From Clavelina lepadiformis (taxonomy: Eukaryota > Chordata > Ascidiacea > Aplousobranchia > Clavelinidae), in contig NC_135248.1 in NCBI RefSeq assembly GCF_947623445.1, positions 11,479,820-11,543,819 of the forward strand: 64,000 bases of DNA, in the 5' to 3' direction. Under the pieces are notes generated by a model. That model saw only the letters and a program-made list of their open reading frames with translations. It made no database searches and was not told the origin of the DNA. Shown here piece after piece: positions 47,474 to 59,760 of this stretch. Positions within the stretch are counted from its first letter, which is position 1. Every line of letters starts with the position of its first letter. A program made the translations under genes and the position numbers.

Positions 47474-49050
47474 AAAGGGACATTATGTTATCAGACTAAT
47501 ATAACTTCTATAAGAATTCATTAAATTCACCTCCATGAAAGACAGGGACATTTCGTATTTTTGTGTGTTTCTACTTCCTTCCTTCCTTCCTTCTCTTTTT
47601 CTATTATTTTTGTCGTCGGTATAGGGCGTCAATGCAAATGCGATGGTAATTTTTTTTCAGTTAGGGTATATCCCAAATGTGCCTGAAGTAGTACAGTTTG
47701 GAAGATCCGAGGTAAATTTTCAAATATCTTGTTTGCTTAGGCCCTTTATATGTTGCATAATTTACAATGATATTATTTTTGTTACAATAATTTTGCTAAT
47801 AATTGTGGGTGTTAACATAATAGCAATAATAATATGGAGCAGATTAACTATTGCTTATTTTGATACCTGTTACATTTACATTTTACCATAAATGCAAAGA
47901 TAATTTTAAACAATTTTTCAATAAAACTGTTTTGCAATTACTGGGATTACCTTGCATACAATAAGATAGTGCAGGTGCTGGAGTCGATGGCATAATGACT
48001 TTCTCTATCTCTTAAAATTGATGGGATTGTTGTTGTGTATTGTTTTATCGCTTGTCTTATTCTCTCATAGTCTGAATCAGTGCGTTCTTCTGTCTTATAT
48101 TGTTGTGTGTTGACTGTTTTATCGTCGGGAGGGTGCAGGACCCGATGCAGCACTGGGTTCGCCAAGCCCAAAGCGATCCAGTGTCCCCGGCCCAAATTAA
48201 GAACATTTTGCCCTCGCGCCCCTATACTAGCCTGCATTCTCATAACCCTATCCTAGGGGGACAAAGTGCCGTGTAGAATAGGGTAGGGACCTCCGACATT
48301 TCGCGCCTCCCCTAGATGGCGGCACTCAATATAACAAGTAGGTCCGACGGGGCATTAAGCCACAGACACAAACAATTGGACGCTTATGGAGTTTGTTTGT
48401 GGGTCCTCAGATAAAATAGTGCTCCTAGGGTGTAGCTCGTTTAGGTTATCCAGCACTATTTTATTTCAATCTTGCACTCCCTAATGCAGCGGTTGGATCG
48501 GTGCCTTCGCGCGCAACACAACCTAAAACAAACACTATCTTAAAGATGATTCACATACTGTATGGCCGGTTTGAGTTACCGGTGTTGGTTTCAACAATTT
48601 TTTGTTTCAGGTTATAAGGTAAAGTATTACAAAGTAAAACAATCCTAGGTTGACCGCACTTCGGTCTGGTTGACTGAATTTTCAGTCAAATAAAATTGAA
48701 ACAACAACAATAGGCCACAACATCTAACGCGACCATATGCCTTCTCTTATTGCCTTGTATAAAATTCTCACAACACACCACACCGCGCGATACCGGCTAG
48801 CTCCCTCCAACATTTCTTAGATGAGGTAGGGTCATGACTTGTTTTGTTTTTGCCTTTTCCTCCATAGAAAACTTTTAAAAAATTTCTTCTTGGGTCCGCA
48901 AATGCTTGTCTGCCCAACCTCGTTGTTTCATTTTGCGCGATTGCGGCGGTTATTTACAGGTTACAGGTAATTATATGAAATGAAACGACGATCAACGGTT
49001 GGGCGGATTCCCCCTGGCTTTAAGAGAAGGAGGTCGCATCGTAACGTACC
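47474..49050 (+). repeat. Dispersed repeat, copy A (interrupted)
   Basis: Its left part (47474-47745) and right part (about 48811-49050) align with 56577-57080. Shared strings include AAATGCGATGGTAA, TTTGGAAGATCCGAGG, GATGAGGTAGGGTCATGA, AATGCTTGTCTGCCCAAC and GTCAACGGTTGGGCGG-like sequence. About 1.06 kb between the parts is absent from copy B, so it was probably inserted into this copy. Confidence 0.65.
47746..48810 (+). mobile_element. Probable inserted retroelement segment inside copy A
   Basis: This stretch is absent from the sister repeat at 56577-57080. Near its 3' end (48661-48712) GGTTGACTGAATTTTCAGTC can form a hairpin and is followed by AAATAAAATTGAAACAACAAC, the kind of stem plus short simple-repeat tail seen at LINE or SINE 3' ends. 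Target duplications were not resolved. Confidence 0.35.
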
Positions 49051-49676
49051 AAATTCTATACTAAAAAACTATAAAGTATAAAACATAATATTCGGTATTT
49101 TCGGTAGTTAAAAGAAGAATTCGGCATTTGTTTTTTTTACAACGGTCTTTATCCTGCTTCTCTACACCCATCGGTAGCGAAGTGGGGGAGTCTCACCGTT
49201 CCCAAAGAACCGTTCCGACGACTGCCACCTTGACGCGGTGGAACGGCTTCAAAAACTAAGAGCAGTCGACTTGTTGTCAACATCGCCAAACGAATTCAAT
49301 TTTAAGCTTTTACCACCATTAATCGTTTAGAATTTTTGCGAATTTTTAACGTTGGCGTTACAGCAGGCCTACATCAGCTTCTATTCTATGGCTTCGTACT
49401 TTTAATCAAGATTTTGTTCTATATTTTCAGATGGAACGACAACAACATGACTTTCTATAAAAGTGTTCAATATTATCTATGCAATGTTTATACCGTTGCT
49501 GTGTTTTTAGTTCTCACATCATGTCACTGCATTGCACGTCGCAGTGACTATTACGTCACAAATCCTAGCATGTTCCATTCTAAATGGTCTTAATTTCTGA
49601 CTGGTGGTCCTCGGCACTTAATCGTTACAGGTTCTGGCTAATCTTGTAGACTACCCTCGTTACCATCGGTTAAAAG

Positions 49677-49960
49677 ATCACAGTAACTTAATTCTTACAA
49701 TAAAATACACAAAACAAACACAAAAAACAGAGATTCTATTTACGAAATTCTTCTTACAAAATTCTAGAAATAATGAACTATACATAATAAAATTGAAATC
49801 GTCAACAAACAGCAACATTATTGGTTATTAACATTATTATTACAAAGCCTCACGGTAACCTAATTCTTTTAATAAAATATATGAAAAACACAATACTAAA
49901 GCAATATAAATGAAACAAACAACATAATAAATAGCAAACTTGTCACTTGTTAAAAACCGC
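49677..49960 (+). repeat. Two direct copies of a ~170-bp AT-rich unit
   Basis: TCACAGTAACTTAATTCTTA at about 49677 and TCACGGTAACCTAATTCTTT at about 49849 begin two similar stretches continuing with AATAAAATA(C/T)A and A-rich sequence. No gene in the surrounding 49.05-50.95 kb is supported. Confidence 0.45.
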
Positions 49961-51067
49961 AACCGAAATTGATGATGGGAAATAGATTGAAGGTTATTTC
50001 CAAATCTTTCCTGTGTTCTGGAGTCCCAATGATGATAAGAATAATATGATAAAATAATATATAGCTCGTACGGATTAAGTGTTTCCGAACTTGTGGCCGC
50101 AAAACAGTATCAGTGGTTCAATATAATAAAATATAATGTAGTAAATTTCTAATAAAGAATGGTGTAACAATATAAATATAATAAATCGACTAGTTGCGGT
50201 GTCAACAAAGTTCGTAGCAAATCGTTCGATTTCCGACCATGATTATTTGCTGGTATGCTGATGAAACTATGACTTGCGATTTGGCATTTTTGCTGAAACA
50301 AACATCTCGTCAACTTAACTTGCCCGCTATCGTCCGCAAAATAATACCATTATTTGTGCATGTTTTAAACCTAGGAAATAAATAATAAATTTGTAGGAAC
50401 CTCCCGATGATTGATTGATAACGAGCTTTCATCAGTGACACTGCGCATCACTTCGTGAGTAATGGTGGGATTGGAAAACATGTCTATCGAAAACACATAA
50501 ACAATATTTAACAATTTGGGAGTATAACAGCTTAGTGGTGGAAGCTTTATTAATAAAACATTGGAGCCCGCGTCTTTATAAATGGCACGGCTTATTAATA
50601 AGTAACAATTAAGTTTGTTATACTGTTTTCTGTTGTCATCATATTTATTTTGCATCTATTGCGCTTATTTCTGTTTCATTGTATTCAGTTTGACATTTAC
50701 TGTGTACATTTTGTATGTTTTGTGTGTGGGTTATATTAATTGATAATGTTATGGTTTAACTTCTGTATTTCGCTCTAAAATCAGTAAAGTTTCCAACCTG
50801 ACTGCTTAAAAAGTGAGAAATTTATTGTGAAGAATAAAACCTTGACACATGTGTTTCAAGAATCGGTTTCTTAGAATGAGTCAACTGTCACAACATATAT
50901 AAACAAAAAATAACCGTGTCAAAGCAGATCCCAACAGCCCTAAAATGTAGTGCAAGCACACATGCACTGTCTGAATGGGATTTCCAATAGTAGGTTTCGG
51001 GTTCGAATCCCTTCCAGTCTGGGTATATTTTTTGTCCATTTAGATACCGAAATTAACGGCATTGACA

Positions 51068-51140
51068 GAAGCGGGTTGGTAGCTCAGGCTTTAAACACCT
51101 CCTCGTCGTTCAATAGGTCACGAGTTCGATTCCTTGACAG
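51068..51140 (+). tRNA. tRNA-like sequence, degenerate
   Basis: TGGTAGCTCAGGCT fits an A box and GAGTTCGATTCC a B box about 40 nt further on. Acceptor and anticodon stems do not pair well, so this is likely a pseudogene; isotype not assignable. Confidence 0.4.
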
Positions 51141-51620
51141 TCATGTTCCTTTTAACAGTTAAAATAATTCCTTTGAAAGTTTTAATATCATTAACGTGTA
51201 GACTACCCATCAAGGGGTCGCATTAAAAATGTAATAGACACAATGTGATGTACCAAAACCAATGCCCTGATCCAATGATATAGATTATTTTATAGATTAT
51301 AGACGGTCAGCTCATGGGTGAATAAAACGCAATGCAGGGAGGAGAAATCTGGTCAACTGCCCCAAGTCACCTACGTTTTTGGAACTGATGCTCCTGCTAG
51401 GACGGGTTCAATTGGGTTATGGGGCGGTGCAGTAGGGAGAATTTTTTTGGATCGTCTATTCCGAAACACACATGTTTGCAATAAGACAAAACAAAAAGAA
51501 TGAATCTATAGCAGGGTCGTGCAAATTCTGCCTTCTTGCATCAAGACATAACATGTGGTGTTATTGCATGTATACCTTTCATTGTCGTCGAGTGTGCTGG
51601 TACTACCTTTTAAAAATGAC

Positions 51621-51691
51621 GACTCTATGGCGCAACGGTAGCGCGACTGACTACAAATCAGAAAGTGGCGTGTTCAAATCTTAAGCGGGCA
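51621..51691 (+). tRNA. tRNA-Trp-like pseudogene, anticodon loop altered
   Basis: The D arm GGCGCAACGGTAGCGC and anticodon stem CTGA/TCAG match eukaryotic tRNA-Trp. The loop reads CTACAAA instead of CTCCAGA, so the anticodon position is ACA rather than CCA. The 3' acceptor strand no longer pairs with GACTCTA. Read as a decayed Trp gene. Confidence 0.55.
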
Positions 51692-52020
51692 CTTGATATT
51701 TTATCTCAGTTTTTGGTACTGACGAATGGTTCCTGGACGACTCAACCTACAAGTCGTTGTTTACATCAGTGCAAATGTTCTGGAATCGATTTTTTAAAGT
51801 CTTGAACTTAATTTATTTTCAATTTTGTCACCCGGTGAAGATATGAGTGTTGATTAAGGACGCTCGTTAGACGATTTGTAGCTCGCGATAGGAATCGCAG
51901 GATTCGGTGCGAAGGATTCTGGGTTCAGATCCCCCTGCCCCCAGTGGAATGATCGAATGATCGTTTTCGAACTGATGCATGTACATTGGTCACATTTGTT
52001 ACATCACATCGTTTACATGA

Positions 52021-52092
52021 GTTAATTCGTAGCTCATGTGACTCGACACTGCACTCGGTGCTGGAGGTTCCGGGTTCGATTCCCGGCCTTAA
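52021..52092 (+). tRNA. tRNA-like sequence with intact T arm
   Basis: GTAGCTCATGTG resembles an A box. The T arm CCGGG-TTCGATT-CCCGG is perfectly paired. The anticodon arm is not canonical. A diverged sister copy lies at 52941-53012 with the same middle part, ACACTGCACTCGGTGCT. Confidence 0.45.
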
Positions 52093-52327
52093 GCTCTTAA
52101 GCCACTCATGCGTGAATAAAACATAAGCAGTCTGGTCCACGGCCACAAGTGTAACGTAATACCGACTGATAATAACCTTCAAAACTGGAACTGAGTCAGC
52201 AAAGTGAAAATATGTATTTAACATGATCGTATAAACTTAGCTTTCTGACATCACGACATAATGAGTGTAATGATTACATGTATACCTTTACATCATTTAT
52301 CTTGGTACAAGGTTTTGTCAACATTAT

Positions 52328-52399
52328 GACTCCGTGGCTAAGCAGTAGCGCGTCCGACTCCAGATGAGAAGATTTCGTGTTCAAATCACGTCGGAGTCA
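52328..52399 (+). tRNA. tRNA-Trp (CCA)-like, probable pseudogene
   Basis: 72 nt, the tRNA-Trp length. The acceptor stem GACTCCG/CGGAGTC is fully paired, the anticodon loop CTCCAGA carries CCA, and the T arm CGTG-TTCAAAT-CACG is intact. Mismatches disrupt the D stem (GGCTAAGCAGTAGCGC) and two positions of the anticodon stem (TCCGA/TGAGA), arguing against a working tRNA. Confidence 0.65.
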
Positions 52400-52498
52400 C
52401 TTATCATTTTCTATGATCTTGATGAACGGTTTCAGGTGAATTCGATTTCTGTACAGTCGAGGAAGATACTTCTAGAACAATTAAACTCAGGATGACCC

Positions 52499-52560
52499 AA
52501 CCAACATGTGTGGATTGAAACCTTGGACTCAATTATCCATGGTTTCATCTTATGTTGGTT
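52499..52560. other. Nested inverted repeat between tRNA-like modules
   Basis: AACCAACAT (52499-52507) pairs with ATGTTGGTT (52552-52560), and inside it GAAACC (52517-52522) pairs with GGTTTC (52541-52546). Possibly a small MITE or a structured transcript. Confidence 0.45.
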
Positions 52561-52940
52561 GAGTTCCAGAGTTGAATCGACCGTGAGTTGAAATGAATGT
52601 TATCCTGACGGACAAAGCGTCATACGCAGAGCAGGAGCAAGGCATACTTTACAGAAATGGTCACCTCTTCCATCATTGATATCGGTGCAAAGGTTCTTGC
52701 TTTGATTCCTCAAAAACTTCAATTAATTTTTTTTAACTGATGTGATGATGGTATGTGTGCTAACAAATGTAGATTAGGGCAGACGCGTTGTAGCTTGCGA
52801 CGTTTATCACAGAAATCGGAGCAAAAGTTACCGAGTTCAGGTCTCTGTGGAGCCATATGACCTGTGTCTTTCCCTTTTCAAAATTTAACAACTGATGCAT
52901 CGTCGTTGGTTATATTTGTTACACCACATCCTATACGTGT

Positions 52941-53012
52941 GCAACTTGATAGCTCGTGTGCTTGGACACTGCACTCGGTGCTAGAGGTTCCAGGTTCGAT
53001 CCCCAGCTATGG
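52941..53012 (+). tRNA. tRNA-like sequence, sister of 52021-52092
   Basis: Shares ACACTGCACTCGGTGCT and the flanking order with 52021-52092. The T arm has decayed (CCAGG-TTCGATC-CCCAG). Pseudogene-like. Confidence 0.4.
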
Positions 53013-53184
53013 TAGAAAAGAATGCAATACAGGAAGGTGAAAAACCAAGTTACAGGATGTAGAACCGAAGGTCCTGCAAGAATGGGGATGGATGAGGGGA
53101 TTCGATTCAGTGGGTACAGTTCTTTTTTATTTTTTGAGTGTTTTCGATTAATATATATTTGAAATTCTAAGCAAAATAAATTCC

Positions 53185-53262
53185 TGTGTATAGCTCTTTT
53201 GGATAAAATTTGCCTGCTAACATGCAGGTAGCGGGTTCGATACCCAGCTAGTGCAGTAAATT
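53185..53262 (+). tRNA. tRNA-like sequence, AAC anticodon candidate
   Basis: TATAGCTCTTTTGGATAAAA resembles a D arm. CCTG-CTAACATG-CAGG forms an anticodon-like hairpin with an oversized loop containing AAC (Val). GGGTTCGATACCC is a strong T arm. The acceptor stem is unclear. Confidence 0.35.
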
Positions 53263-54740
53263 TATTTATGGCGCCAAATGTTTAGGCATCCACTAGATGG
53301 CCACCATACGAAACATATCCCGTCCAGCCGCCCTTAATCTAAAAGGTGCCTACTCGCTAGCTGATTGGATTGGGTTAACAAATCCTTTCGTAAACTAGAC
53401 AACGATCCTGCGGATCCACCGATCACCGTTTCTACGGATGACGCTACGACCTTAATTGAATACGTCGGTAAAAATTAGCACGCCTGTTGGTTACATGTTT
53501 CTAAACCTATCTTGGCTGCCAGCACTGCCTTTTCCCCTCAAACTAATTTGTGTCCATGTACGAGCCCGATAAAGTTGTATACTGCCTAAAGTCTCAAACT
53601 AACTGGACCAGAGAAAACTTAAAAGCGCTACATCGATCGCAACACCACTGTGCATTAACATCTCTTAACAGTGGAGTAGGTGGAGGAGCATCGAGAAACA
53701 GACCAATGTCTGAGCACGAATCCGCAAAAGGTGTAACGTTGTTTTGCAAATAATTTTGAAATAAGTACTGTGATGAAACGGAACAGTGGCAATTAATGAG
53801 CAAACAAAAACATGCTGGAAGCAAAACACAAAGTTTTCCACCGATGCACGAGCTTAAACAATTGACAACTCTCGAGGAGCTGAAAAGTGCCGTGGCAACA
53901 ACAGCTACTAGAAAAACTTGTAACAACCGTAGAGATATCTCTTTGCTGAACGTTGTTGACGAAGTTATTGCCAGAGTACAATTTGAACGTTTATAAATCT
54001 TAGCAGACAGTTTTTATCCCGAATCATAAGGCGGCTTTATAGAAACAGGTCATCAATTGACTTTATTTTCTCTATCCGACTAACCCAGAAAAGTATCGAG
54101 AACAAGGACGACCCTTAACTGACGGCACGAAAGTTTGTGTACAACTAAAGGATACATTTTAGAGAACTTTGCCTAAGTGTACAAGCGGCCTTACACTCAT
54201 GAATGATTTTGCAAACAAATGCGGGAGGTTCTCAATGGTCATCAGCACCAACACTGATGCGCAGCATCTGCCACGAAATCGTAATGAAAGCAAACAACCT
54301 AGTAAATGAGATGTCTTACATATACGTGACAGAAGAGAAAGTTGAACGCTTTAAGGTCAAACACCAAAAAATGCCATAAAATCTTTGTTTGTTTTATTAT
54401 ACAGTGAATTTACTAAAAGACTGTTTACTCGAAAAATCCTCCATTGGGCTCACTGAAATTTTTCATGTCAATTTAGTATTCTTTGAACTGCCATTCCATA
54501 AAATGCCATCAAAAAAACAAAATAACAAAGGCCCAAAATAAACACTAGAATTTTTGGTCTAAAAAACCCAATTTTAGCTACCTTCATGCTAAGTTTTAGC
54601 CAAATTTTGTTCGCGAGCTGAGATATTGAAGCACGCCAACTGCTAGAGTAATTCCCAGGCTAGAAAACAACACCAACCATGCTGCCTTCTGGTTGATTTT
54701 TTTAAAGCCCTACGTAGGACGTCCAACAAATTCATAGAGA
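53263..54740. other. No supported gene
   Basis: Open frames near 53550-53996 overlap on both strands without motifs. TCCACTAGATGGCC at about 53289 recurs in related form (TCCACTAGAGGCCC) near 55178, a possible repeat boundary pair. Confidence 0.35.
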
Positions 54741-54749
54741 TCTTAGATT

Positions 54750-55090
54750 TAGGTGTTTGACACCTTCATAGGCGCTACCTGCGACGCAGTTAAGGAGTCA
54801 CGTGGCGCACCAAGATCAGGAACAGCAGTGCGACCGAGCGCACTGGCTGCAGCTCTCTACCCTATCACATGAAAGCACGCTAGCTCGAAAAGCTAAGGCA
54901 AGGTCGCTGACTTCCCGATGTCGGAATTTCAAAGGACATCTCTCACAGTGAAGTCATCTCTAGATCCAGGCCCATTGGTCGACCTCTCCTGCGTTTCAAC
55001 CACAAGGTGAAGCAGGATACGACGCAGCTCCACCAAACCAATATGTACGACATCCAGGTCAGCAAACGACAAGCTTGAAAAAAATTTGAA
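54750..55090 (+). mobile_element. LINE remnant (C-terminal part of the RT ORF)
   Basis: Plus-strand frames read WRTKIRNSSATERTG (about 54804-54848) and then RSRPIGRPLLRFNHKVKQDT (about 54960-55019). These resemble the WRTKIRNSSVLER and RPxGRPxLRFKDVCKRDL segments following the reverse transcriptase in a common invertebrate non-LTR family. Frame changes separate the parts, and the upstream polymerase domain is missing. Confidence 0.6.
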
Positions 55091-56576
55091 CAGCGTTTTG
55101 TAGCGTGGCTAAACCTCATAAACATGGAAAATTTCTTGAAAACTCCAAAACACTATTAGTATTGAGTGATTCGGTGTCCACTAGAGGCCCACCATATAAT
55201 TCACACGGCTTAAACGTGTCTTTAATTTTGTTAAACGGACCGCAAAAAAATAACTGACTGTTTCACTCTCAGCCGAACTCGAAATAGGTCACGCAGTCAG
55301 TCTTCGAAGCTGCTTTGATTTTACTGGGTATTTGATTTAGTCTAAAAAACATATATAGTTAGGTTTAGTTATCAACAGTATATGATAAAACATTGAAGTT
55401 TAGTTAACGTAAGGTATGGAAAGGTAATTATGAATGTACGATGTTTTCGTTGAAATAGAGAGAGCTCAAAAATTAACACCAAAAGTAGTTGAAATTTCAT
55501 GAATACATTATGATTGGAGAACTTCACTAATCACATGAACAAAGCTGATCCACTACAGAAAACAAAGTTTGATTATGTGAACTGTAATAAACAGTTCTAC
55601 AGTTTGCTACAGCCCCTTAATTCTGAGAATTAGCTGCATAAGAATGAAAACTTTGTTCCGCTGAAAGACAGAACCTTTCTAGAAAGTGTACGTCATTGGC
55701 GGCTTGTTGATCCGAGAATCACCGCTTGAACCTACAAACATAATGGCTCGATTGAAGATATCATTTACGCTACTTTGCATCTAAAGTTTCCAAGTTAAAA
55801 ACGTATTATATTTTACAACAAAAACTTAAGCCTATAATAGTAGATTACAAAATTTGATCAAAAATGTTGTCATATTGTTTACAAAAATATAACAAGCCAA
55901 AACCAGTTTGAAAGCCAACTTGTACTTATATAACCTAGCAAGCTATAAACCAGTTTAAATAACAGATATAAACGTCAACCGAAAATGTATTCAATAAACC
56001 AAAACTTAAAACTGACAGTCTCATAAACTTCAGCCATTTAGTCATAGCACAATAACGAACATGCTCTCGCACAATTAACGAAAATGAAAAAGTGGTAAAA
56101 CTCGAACTTTTACAAACATGCAAGATGCCAACAATACAATTGTGCTACATCATATTAAGTTAGGATCAAGCTAACAAGTTTGGACAAAATATACCACTAT
56201 CATAAGCATGTTTATCGCTATCAACAAAATACTGAATGTTCAACTCACCAAACGTACCAGAACAAGCTTTCACTCAACTCTGGAAATGTTGAACTGACCA
56301 ATCCAACACACAAGTTCTTACAGCTGCGACCTTCACAGCCACCATCAAAATAAAATGACCACGAGTTTCTTTATTTGTTTGTGACGTCACCTGGCATTCG
56401 GCGCGGCGCGCGTTGATTAAAGTCTGGCTTCCTTCCAAAATTATCCGCGTAAAAAGCTGAGAAGTAATTTTGAGCCTAAACCCGCAATCTATGATGTCTG
56501 TGGAAATGAAATGAAAATCAACCAAGTTGACGCAATAAACTTCAAAATACAAACATGGACGTAATTATTTTGTCGT
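55091..56576. other. No gene seen
   Basis: AT-rich spacer. A GC-rich spot GGCGCGGCGCGCG at about 56401-56413 stands out but has no accompanying gene. Confidence 0.4.
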
Positions 56577-57080
56577 ACCGAAGGGACATTCTGCTATCGG
56601 ACTAAATAGCTTATATAAACGTAAGTTTTGTATTTTTGTGTGTTTTTCTACTTCTTTTTTCTTATCTTTTATATTGTTTGTCGTCGGTAGAGGGCGTCAA
56701 AGCAAATGCGATGGTAAATTTGTTTCAGGTACCCTGGGTATATATCAGTTGTACCTGAGGTGACATTTGGAAGATCCGAGGCGAACTATCGAATAGTTTG
56801 AACAGGCTTGGCCCTTCTAACATTTGCTAGATGAGGTAGGGTCATGAGTTGTTGTTTTGTTTTTGCCTTTTCCTCCATAGAAAAGATGTAAAAAATTTCT
56901 TCTTGGGTCCCCAAATGCTTGTCTGCCCAACTTCGTTGTTTCATTTTTGCGCGATTGATGCGGTTATTTACAGGTTACAGGTAATTACATGAAATGAAAC
57001 GATGGTCAACGGTTGGGCGGACTCCCCCCGGCTTTAAGAGAAGGCGGTAGCAGGGAAGGTTTAGCTGTAACCTACCAAAT
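56577..57080 (+). repeat. Dispersed repeat, copy B (uninterrupted)
   Basis: Aligns with 47474-47745 plus 48811-49050, roughly 80-85% identical by eye, and shows the pre-insertion form of copy A. Confidence 0.65.
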
Positions 57081-58750
57081 CTTTAAGGCAACTTTACTTT
57101 TGTTTCAAGCAATACACCACTTCATTTTAATACCTTTATTTTTTAATAACAATTTTATATACCTAATTCTCGTCTCTTGCACTACAAGCTTTCTATTCAC
57201 AGTTCTTCCAAACATTCGCTCATTGCTAATGGGTCAGTGTGCTGTCATAATTGCCAACACCTGTTATCATTTTACTGAACTTTCCTTATTTTGATTTTAC
57301 GATTTTTAATATTTACGATAGCCTAGTAATAATTCTGGCAATACGTTATATCCAGTGCGTTGGATTCAAACCGCTGTAAAATAAATACTAGGCAACGTAT
57401 TTTCAATGATTTGTCTTTATCGTGTAAAGGAATTCACACGGCACCCACCTGAGAAAAATCTTTACAATCCGATGTCCAAAACGCTTGCAATTTAAAAAGA
57501 ATCAAAGTGGGTCGACAATTTCCATTGTTAAGTATAGGCAATCGAAAAAGTTTTGCCATCCCAAAAAAGTGGCGGTCGTAACTCGGAAAGGTTTTATGCC
57601 GCAGCGCAACAATAAAGAAGGAAATTTGAATCTAATGCCGAATAATAGCTAGCAACAAACACATTCCGTGTCAGATGATAATCATTTTTTAATATATGCA
57701 CTCAAGAAAACCAGTTTCTATAGTGAATTAGTTGTGTTACTTAACATGGACAAAACATTTGTTCCATTGAAATGCGAACTATAATTCATAGACGGAGAAC
57801 CGTTGCCGAGACTTTTGGACTGGGTAAGTAAGCTAACAAATCGTAATTCAACAATTATGTCGATTGTTTTAAAGCACTTTCAACTTCTGCCAGTTGTCGC
57901 CAAACGTAAACTGTCCTGTTTAGGACAAGATTATTTGCGCATAAAGTCCTACCGGGAGGGCTAATTTTTTTATATGTTAAGTTAATGAGTAGTAATGAAA
58001 AATCCTTCTTTGTATTTCTGGGATGTAAATGGCTTCAAACTCACAAGCTGATGTCATAAAACAGGTGATAAAATTTTTTAATACCGCTAAACTTATAAGC
58101 TTAGTGTCTCAAGATGACTTGTAAAGGTTAGGTTTGGACAGAACCCTGCGTTGCTAGCTTTGGTTTACAATTGTTCTGCGAAAGGTGCAAAATTAAGAAA
58201 GATATTCTAATTCCAGCTCTCTGCAAAACAAAGTTTGAAAAGAAGCTAATCTGCTATGACCGGGAAAATACCTCAACGTTATTATAACGAAATAACTGTA
58301 TTGGGGCTAGTAGCAATAATCAAGGATCGCTCCTTGTCATAACCTCTCGACGGATAAGAACAGAAATTGATGACTCAAATTTAATAAACTTAATAACGAC
58401 ATAACAACCTATGGAAATACTGATTCAATAACATACAACACACCCGAGCTTGGCTATATGGTAATTTACCTAATATCCATATTTAAACGCCAAACACCCT
58501 TTAACTATGCAATTGAGCTTTAGCAATATTGCTTAGCATCGTCTGCATCAAAAAACGTCTTTCCATTTCATAACTATTTTCCAATGTCACATAATCTTTT
58601 CATATGTTTCATTCAACACATATGCGCCAGAGCATTTCTGGTCGCAAATGTTGACAAAATGGCGGACCCATACTGGCTTCACTTCTTAAAGCGCAAGCGC
58701 AAGGTAGTTGGATATCTAGTTATTATAAATAAGATATCTATGCTTTATAC
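57081..58750. other. No gene seen
   Basis: AT-rich spacer; no frame with a motif or splice context on either strand. Confidence 0.4.
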
Positions 58751-58966
58751 CAGGGATGTCCAACCTCTTATTATACTGGGCCGCCTTGTCACTTGAAGTA
58801 ATTCAATGGGCCGCAGAAACTATTAATTTTCAAGAAAAATCGATGAAATTAACTACTTTAGCAATATCAGTCATCAAAGTATTCGGAGTGAAAATGACTA
58901 GCGGGCCGCACAAAAATCTCTGGCGGGCCGCAATGTGGCCCGCGGGCTGCAGGTTGGACATCCCTG
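58751..58966. mobile_element. hAT-type MITE, 216 bp
   Basis: Perfect inverted termini CAGGGATGTCCAACCT and AGGTTGGACATCCCTG, exact 8-bp duplications CTTTATAC (58743-58750 and 58967-58974), and GGGCCGC repeats near both ends, the usual look of hAT MITEs ending CAGGGRTGTCCAA. Confidence 0.9.
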
Positions 58967-59639
58967 CTTTATACCTATCAACAACAATAACTGCGTGGCA
59001 ATCATCATAGACGCAATATTTAACATTCTGACCCTTCTAGGCCTAGCTTATTTGCAAACCTTTCATAGTGTGTGGTTCATATTTTACTAGAAGTAGGCCT
59101 ATGAGACTATTTTGGATTCCTATCGTCAGGGACAACTGAAGTAGTAAGACACCAAGAAAAACTAAAATAATGCATTTTACTAGGAAACAAAACAATGTTC
59201 AAGCATTTGTAAATTTAGATAATCGTCCAATCATACTTTTCTGTAGAGTAGACAATACTTTCTTCCAGAAGTCCATATTCGACTTTATTTTCTCATAAAA
59301 ATCACAGCAGGAAAAGTCAGTTTTAATTTTGCAGGTGATAAGGGCTTTCACATTCAAAGGGTTTTTGCAGAAGGAAATGCAAACAAGTACCGGTACCGTA
59401 CGAAATAAGTTCTTTCAATAACATAACGTAACTGCAAAGAGATCATCTCCTCCTCCTAGCCTACTATTACTGAGCAAGCGAATGCGCTAACAATCAACTC
59501 ACTACTGGACCAATTACCCGCTACAATGACTTAATAATTACTTTCACATTTAACACAACGAAACAAGAACACGCATCAGGCATCACTTTTCAGCAAGTTA
59601 GCTAAACAGACCAATCACAGCATGCTAATATTCGTCTAG

Positions 59640-59760
59640 TGTGGGGCAATGCTGACTGACTAAATGCCAAAGCGGGACTTTTGGTTGACTGACCGGGACG
59701 CCGGGACAAAGCCTTTAAAAGCGGGACTGTCCCGGCTAAAACGGGACGTATGGTAAGCCT
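59640..59760. mobile_element. Possible right end of a MITE with CGGGAC repeats
   Basis: GCGGGAC, CCGGGAC and ACGGGAC repeat six times within 90 bp and end in TATGGTAAGCC. This is the organisation of a subterminal region, comparable to the ATAAGGAC repeats before TATGGCAACCCTG at 41224. The left end was not found. Confidence 0.4.

Larger units (their letters stand above)
50950..53262 (+). repeat. Tandem array of degenerate tRNA-like modules
   Basis: At least eight modules with pol III B-box sequence on the plus strand: about 50960-51020 (GGGTTCGAATCCC), 51068-51140, 51621-51691, 51871-51945, 52021-52092, 52328-52399, 52783-52855, 52941-53012 and 53185-53262. Spacers repeat as well. CATGTATACCTTT lies before both Trp-like modules. 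CTGATGCATG or CTGATGCATCG with ACATTTGTTACA-like sequence lies before both modules at 52021 and 52941. GTGAATAAAACG or GTGAATAAAACAT follows two of them. The arrangement fits tandem duplication of a unit of roughly 0.7-0.9 kb. Confidence 0.65.

Noticed and set aside
47947..48243. 98-codon minus-strand frame
   Set aside because: Lies inside the putative retroelement insertion; no domain recognised and no transposase or gag pattern.
50950..53262. CRISPR-like interpretation of the repeated units
   Set aside because: Units are hundreds of bases long with tRNA box motifs and the genome is eukaryotic; there are no short regular spacers.
57013..57294. 93-codon plus-strand frame
   Set aside because: It begins inside dispersed repeat copy B and continues into AT-rich sequence whose hydrophobic translation reflects base composition.
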